From assembly GCF_017939745.1 (NCBI RefSeq), contig NZ_JAGKQQ010000001.1:2790001-2854000 (forward strand): a stretch of 64,000 nucleotides of DNA, read 5' to 3'. The notes beneath the pieces were generated by a model that saw only the letters and a list, made by a program, of their open reading frames with translations, was not told the DNA's origin and did not search any database. The stretch is from Gemmata palustris (GTDB lineage Bacteria; Planctomycetota; Planctomycetia; Gemmatales; Gemmataceae). The position numbers and the translations under genes were made by a program. The number at the start of each line of letters is the position of its first letter. Position 1 is the first letter of the stretch. Below are positions 60,501 through 64,000 of this stretch, piece after piece.

Positions 60501-62230
60501 TCGGCGACGGCGGCGCGGTCGGCGACCCGCTGTTCGAGTTCCGCGTTCAGCCGGCGCACCTCGTCCTCGGCGAGCTTCTGCTCGGTGACGTCCACCGAGA
60601 ACCCGATGACCCCGGTGATCCGCCCGGCCGAGTCGCGGTACGGGAGCTTGGACGTTTGCAGCCACCGGGTACCGGCGAGCGTGTAGAGCGGCTCGATGAG
60701 GCCGCGCATTTCGCGGCCCGTGGTCATAATCTCTTCGTCGTCCCGCCAGTACCGGTCCGCGTGCGGGGACCCGATTTCGGCGTCCGTGTGCCCCTCGAGC
60801 GCCTCGCGCGGCAGCCCGACCAGCCGGACCAACTCGTTGTTCACCCGCACCAGGCGGTGGTCCCGGTCCTTGTGGAAAATGAGGGCCGGAACGGTGTCGA
60901 GGATCAATTGCAGGTCGGCGCGCTGCCGGACCAGTTCGGCCTGCGCTTGCTTGAGCTCGTCGACGTCCGTGGACGTACCGATCCGGCCGGCCGGCGCCCC
61001 GTCGGGGCCGACCACGGCCACGGACCGGGCCAGGAACCACCGGTACGCGCCCCCGCGCGCCGGGCGCATCCGGAACTCGTTCTGGAACACGGCCCCCGCT
61101 CTGCGCGCGCCCGCGCTCGCGCCGATCAGGTGGGGGAGGTCGTCGGGGTGGATCACCCGGGCGAGGTCGTCGCGGCTCACCCCGGTCAGTCCGGTGTAGT
61201 CGGTCCACTGGTGGTTCAGGTACACGATCGCGCCGTCCGGGGCGGTCGCCCACACGATTTGGGGCACGGCTTCGGCCAGGTGCCGGAACTGGGCCTCGCT
61301 CGCCCGCAGCGCGGCTTCAACGTCCTCGCCCTCCTTCAGGACGGCGCACAGCGCCAGGGACATGACGACCACGACCGCCAAGAAAAAATCCAAGAGCAAA
61401 AGCGACTCGGTTTCGTCCACGCGGTCGAACGGGCCGTGGTTGTTGAACGTTCCCCACGCCCCGAGTCCCGCAACGACCAGTAGCGCGGCACTGGCCCCGC
61501 GCGTCCCGAACCGGACCGCGGCCACGACCAAAAACGGCAGCAGAAGGTACGTGCGCGGGCTCCGGGGCAGGACCGCGTCCAGCCAGAATCCGAACACCAG
61601 GACGCACGCGCCCGCGAGCAGCGCGAAGAACAGGACCGGCTCCCGCCCGATGCGGGAGCCCGTGGGCCGCGGGCGCGCGTGGGCCAACAGTGCGGGGGCC
61701 AATACCAGAACCCCGACCGTGTCCCCCAGCCACCACGTCCACCACTTGGCGCCGAACGCGCCCCACGGGACCACCCCGCTTGCGCACAGGGTAGACACTC
61801 CGATCGTGGACGCGATCAGGCACATTGCGGGCGCGACCGCCGCGAACCGGAACACGTCGCGGGGACGGTCCAGCGGGTACCCGGTCCCGACGAACCGGCG
61901 CACGAGCCCGGCACCCGCGAGCCCCTGGAGGGTCGAACCCACCGCGATCGCCGCCGCACACAGGACGTGCGTTCCGAGCGCCCCCGTGCGGTCCGGGTCG
62001 AACGCATCCCACAGGTTCGCCAGGAACGCGCCGAGCCAGATCCCGGGCCACACCCGGAGCCCGAAAATGAGCACGGCCGCGAACGCGATCCCCGACGGCG
62101 GCCAAATCGCCGTCACTTTATGGTCCGGCGGGAGCCCCAGCGCCAACCCGAGCCGGGCGGTCGCAATGTACGCGACCGCCAGTCCGAACACGACGGTCCA
62201 CGGGCGCCAGCGCGAAAGTCGTGATTCCAT
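57530..62230 (-). CDS. MASE1/multi-PAS sensor histidine kinase
   Basis: 1566 residues. The N-terminal 300 residues are a MASE1 membrane sensor with about eight helices (PPDHKVTAIWPPSGIAFAAVLIFGLRVWPGIWLGAFLANLW). Eight PAS domains follow, each headed by an ALRESEERF- or LQLILDTVP-like linker, with a coiled coil after the second. The C-terminus is a HisKA_2-type kinase: EIHHRVKNNLQIISTLLDLQ with the phospho-His, then LLVNELVSNCLKYAF and GTRFTVRFPLRR. It probably phosphorylates the receiver of the next gene. The ATG at 62230 has a weak ribosome site. Confidence 0.95.
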   Translation of the reverse strand: MESRLSRWRPWTVVFGLAVAYIATARLGLALGLPPDHKVTAIWPPSGIAFAAVLIFGLRVWPGIWLGAFLANLWDAFDPDRTGALGTHVLCAAAIAVGSTLQGLAGAGLVRRFVGTGYPLDRPRDVFRFAAVAPAMCLIASTIGVSTLCASGVVPWGAFGAKWWTWWLGDTVGVLVLAPALLAHARPRPTGSRIGREPVLFFALLAGACVLVFGFWLDAVLPRSPRTYLLLPFLVVAAVRFGTRGASAALLVVAGLGAWGTFNNHGPFDRVDETESLLLLDFFLAVVVVMSLALCAVLKEGEDVEAALRASEAQFRHLAEAVPQIVWATAPDGAIVYLNHQWTDYTGLTGVSRDDLARVIHPDDLPHLIGASAGARRAGAVFQNEFRMRPARGGAYRWFLARSVAVVGPDGAPAGRIGTSTDVDELKQAQAELVRQRADLQLILDTVPALIFHKDRDHRLVRVNNELVRLVGLPREALEGHTDAEIGSPHADRYWRDDEEIMTTGREMRGLIEPLYTLAGTRWLQTSKLPYRDSAGRITGVIGFSVDVTEQKLAEDEVRRLNAELEQRVADRAAVAEARTAELQCAVEALREQKQLLQSVLDSLGEAVLVVDKAGQFLMQNRAFRQLHPEPTEHLTHVERARTHGVYLPDGVTPCLPDRLPIVRAVRGESCDNVELLIVDDAHPGGVPISVTGRPILGPNGVEGGVIAIRNVAEVRAAAAALRESEERYALAVQGSQDGIWDWDLRTGTVYFSPRWKSMLGYAEHEIPNLFSEWERLVHPAERPGARAAVGAYLDGTAPGFGLELRMLHKDGAYRWIYTRGVAQYGPDGCPYRMGGSHTDVTVRRASEAALRESEKRFRAIFDQTFQFIGLMAADGTLLESNRTALTAAGLAEADVLGKPLWNTPWWTHDPAQQVRLRDAVVRAGGGETVRFVATHPAPNGEVLWIDFSLKPFHDDAGNVALLIFEGRDITAIKRSADTLEATDALLRQFIKHAPAAIAMLDTEMRYVQTSDRWLTDYHLTGQDVIGRTHYEVFPDVPARWKEIHQRVLTGAVEACAEDSFPRADGGTEWLQWEARPWRKVGGEIGGLVFYTQVITDRIRAAEALRDSEERYRLLIEGVADYAIYMLDAGGRVASWNPGAERIKGYTAEEIIGRHLSVFYPPEDVAAGRVEWALAAAADGHLEDEGWRVRKDGSRFWAGVVIRAVRDATGRLRGYAKITRDLTNRRSVELALRESEERFRSAFDFAPIGVALVSPDGHWLKVNQSVCALVGYSEPELLAIDFQTITHPDDLGTDLALVEEVLSGARATYQMEKRYFHKAGHVVHTLLAVSLVRDTRGHPLYFIAQIQDITERKLAEGRLLASVREKEVMLKEIHHRVKNNLQIISTLLDLQADGVTDPAALVAFRESRGRVRSMALIHERLYRSENLASVEFGTYVRNLAEDLFRAYRADDEAIRLSVSVSVPPVPLDIAIPCGLLVNELVSNCLKYAFAGRERGIIDVSLESAAEGTHLLTVADDGVGLPAGFDFRHTSSFGLQLANTLVEQLGGEIALDSTCGTRFTVRFPLRR

Positions 62231-62345
62231 CGTGAGTTCCGGTCGCCGTGCGAGTCAGGATGGCGCGCGCCAGTAGAACTGACGCCGGGGCGCGGTCACG
62301 ATTTATGGTAGAATCAAAACTGGCTCGACGCATTGAGGGAGACGC

Positions 62346-63038
62346 ATGCCACTCCACGATTGGACGGACCGGCCCGGCTGGGAGGGGATGCACATCTACT
62401 GGATGACAGAAATCGCGCGTGCCCTTCGCGCCGGTCTGCCGCCGGGGTACCGCGCCGTGATCGGCTCCAGCCCGCTCGTCGCAATCGGGATCGGCCCCGT
62501 CAAACCAGACGTCGCCGTCACCAACGGTTCGGGGCACTCGCCCGCACATTCCAATACAGCACCCGCGCGCGGCGAACCGGACTTAGAAGTCGCGGTCGCC
62601 ACACTAGAAGAAGACACGACGGTGCAAATCGAGCGCGAGGGGCGCTTGGTGGCCGCCATCGAGTTGATTTCACCGCGAAACAAGGACCGACCCGCCGCAC
62701 GCGACCAGTACGCGGCCCGGTACCTCAACTACCTGCGAGGTGGGGTCCATCTCTTGCTAGTCGACGTTCACCGGCGCCCGCTCGGGTTCTCGTTCGCGCA
62801 ACTCATCGCGGCGAGTTTGGGGCAGGATCTTGCGGCCCCGTCCGCTCCCGCAGCCGTGAGTTACCGGGTCGGGGCGCCCGCGGCACAAGGGGGCCGGATG
62901 CTCGGCCTGTGGCAACACCCGCTCGTAGTCGGCGAACCACTACCTCCGATCCCACTCGCGCTGAACCTCGACGAGCAACTCACGGTCGATCTGGAATCCA
63001 CCTACTCTCGCGCTGCAGCGGACAGTTACGTCGAATAG
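62346..63038 (+). CDS. DUF4058-like protein
   Basis: 230 residues starting MPLHDWTDRPGWEGMHIYWMTEIARALRAGLPPGYRAVI, which matches the start of DUF4058 proteins, with PDVAV, LEVAVATLEEDTTVQIEREGRLVAAIELISPRNK and RYLNYLRGGVHLLLVDVHR. The E...ELISP.NK part resembles the core of a PD-(D/E)XK nuclease fold. The family is common in cyanobacteria and planctomycetes and its role is unknown. GAGGGAG precedes the ATG. Its stop lies 2 nt from that of the convergent DUF2891 gene. Confidence 0.85.
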   Translation: MPLHDWTDRPGWEGMHIYWMTEIARALRAGLPPGYRAVIGSSPLVAIGIGPVKPDVAVTNGSGHSPAHSNTAPARGEPDLEVAVATLEEDTTVQIEREGRLVAAIELISPRNKDRPAARDQYAARYLNYLRGGVHLLLVDVHRRPLGFSFAQLIAASLGQDLAAPSAPAAVSYRVGAPAAQGGRMLGLWQHPLVVGEPLPPIPLALNLDEQLTVDLESTYSRAAADSYVE

Positions 63039-63040
63039 CC

Positions 63041-64000
63041 TCACTCCGGCGCGGGCACCGAGAGCATCCACACCGCGAACGACGCGAGCCAGTGTTCGCC
63101 CGCATAGTCACCGCTGGAGACGTGCTTCAGTCCGGCTTCGGCGTGCTTCGCGGCGGAAACGGCTAGCGCTTTGCGCGCGGGGTCGTCCTTCGGAAGTGCC
63201 GTGATGATGCCGCGCAAGCACCACGCGCGACTGAGGTTCAGGCCGTCGAGGTGAACGAGTTGCGGGTCGGTGCGGTCGGTGACGGTCGCGGGCACGAACA
63301 GGTTCGCGGGTTCGCCCTTTGTGGCGCCGGGTAGGTACTTGTGGAACCACGCGCGGAACTCGGCCGGCTGCAGCACGCGGCGCATGAGGTCGGCTTCGCA
63401 CAGGCTCGGCGAGAGGAAGTCGGCGCCGTCAGGTTCCCAGCGCGCGGGCGCGTCCGCGTCCTTCGCGTAGTACGCCTTCGCCCGCCCTTCGATCAACTCT
63501 TGGAGCTTCTTGTTGCCGGTCGCCTTCGCGTAGTCGTGCGCGAACGTGAGGCCGAACGCGGTGTTCGAGTGAACCCCGGCGCGGATCGGGTACGTCTGCT
63601 TCGGGAAGTATTCGACGTACCGGTTCGCGATCAGGTCCGCGAGCGGGTGCAGGTTCGCGGACCACGTCTTCGCGTCCGGGTCGTCCCAGGTGTGTAATTC
63701 TTCCGCGAGTTTGAGCAACCACGCCCAGCCGTAGGGCCGCTCGAACGACTTCGCCTCCGGCCGGTTGAAGTATTCGACTTCCACTTTGATGTTCGCCGCA
63801 GTGAGGTGTTCCGCGAGCACGGCCCGGATGTCTTTTGCTTGCGGGAGGTTCGGGTGCGCACGCAGCACGCGGACCAGCATCCAGTGCCCGTGGACGGCGG
63901 AGTGCCAGTCGTAGCAGCCGTAGAACGCGGGGTGCAGTGCTTTGGGCGTCTTGGCGTCCTTGTCGTCGAGGAGCACGTGCCCCGGCTTGTTCGGGAACTC
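63041..64000 (-). CDS. DUF2891 protein, 5' end beyond the window
   Basis: At least 319 residues; the frame continues past 64000 with EFPNKPGHVLLDDKD, so the start is missing. The visible part matches DUF2891: ALHPAFYGCYDWHSAVHGHWMLVRVLR, ERPYGWAWLLKLAEELH, PIRAGVHSNTAFGLTFAHDYA and LNLSRAWCLRGII. The fold is probably an alpha/alpha toroid related to glycosidases or isomerases; the activity is unknown. It should be exported in planctomycetes, but the signal peptide lies outside the window. Confidence 0.85.
   Translation of the reverse strand, partial: EFPNKPGHVLLDDKDAKTPKALHPAFYGCYDWHSAVHGHWMLVRVLRAHPNLPQAKDIRAVLAEHLTAANIKVEVEYFNRPEAKSFERPYGWAWLLKLAEELHTWDDPDAKTWSANLHPLADLIANRYVEYFPKQTYPIRAGVHSNTAFGLTFAHDYAKATGNKKLQELIEGRAKAYYAKDADAPARWEPDGADFLSPSLCEADLMRRVLQPAEFRAWFHKYLPGATKGEPANLFVPATVTDRTDPQLVHLDGLNLSRAWCLRGIITALPKDDPARKALAVSAAKHAEAGLKHVSSGDYAGEHWLASFAVWMLSVPAPE

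Noticed and set aside
59504-61483. Plus-strand frame of 659 codons opposite the PAS kinase
   Set aside because: Shadow of PAS-domain codons; no motif, no ribosome site.

Overview
The window is GC-rich bacterial chromosome and almost certainly comes from a planctomycete of the Gemmataceae (Gemmata-like). The evidence is in the genes: two DUF1559 proteins with prepilin-type N-termini, an ECF sigma factor fused to a membrane anchor and outer domain, a Ser/Thr kinase with TPR repeats and an HLDLKPAN loop, Tyr-rich 'YYEPVT' secreted proteins, a 'LEQRENPS' signal-like N-terminus, multihaem and monohaem cytochromes, and a beta-RFAP synthase of the methanopterin C1 pathway. Many intergenic regions carry dispersed palindromic repeats. 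No rRNA, tRNA, CRISPR array, prophage or plasmid origin was recognised.

Layout. 0-7 kb: a multihaem cytochrome with a 5'-nucleotidase-like N-terminus, a membrane-anchored unknown protein, a repeat-rich spacer and a double-length M16 protease. 7.5-13 kb: a small membrane protein, a nucleotidyltransferase-like protein and a minus-strand efflux operon (CecR-like TetR regulator, FtsX-type permease, ATPase, HlyD adaptor) with a palindromic operator candidate. 13-20 kb: a PafA-like phosphatase, a repeat island, a DUF1559/lipoprotein/DUF1559 operon, two response regulators and two unknowns. 21-26 kb: the tethered sigma factor, then beta-RFAP synthase, DUF447 and PabB, a likely tetrahydromethanopterin-precursor unit. 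26-30 kb: an IS element and three further genes, all four frameshifted. 30-40 kb: rsmA, riboflavin synthase, a Rieske protein, a cytochrome, a Uma2 nuclease, two tandem paralogues of an unknown family, tRNA-dihydrouridine synthase, an MmgE/PrpD protein and an epimerase. 40-49 kb: a zinc-finger-like membrane protein, a DMT transporter, a NUDIX hydrolase and a complete sugar ABC importer. 49-64 kb: secreted unknowns, the TPR kinase, a frameshifted response-regulator/histidine-kinase hybrid beside a 1566-residue eight-PAS kinase, then DUF4058 and DUF2891 proteins; the last runs off the window.

The functionally linked sets are the TetR-controlled exporter (8.9-12.9 kb), the pABA/beta-RFAP set (22.8-25.9 kb), the sugar importer (45.1-48.8 kb) and the two-component pair (55.6-62.2 kb). 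The signals that look least explained are the repeat families (a 112-bp element, a GCTAACATT element, a 31-bp element inside the efflux operon), the cluster of frameshifts at 26.4-29.6 kb, the copy of the beta-RFAP synthase 3' end on the far side of the sigma-factor gene, and the tandem WVVDLVLG paralogues. No clearly new defence or mobile system was seen.
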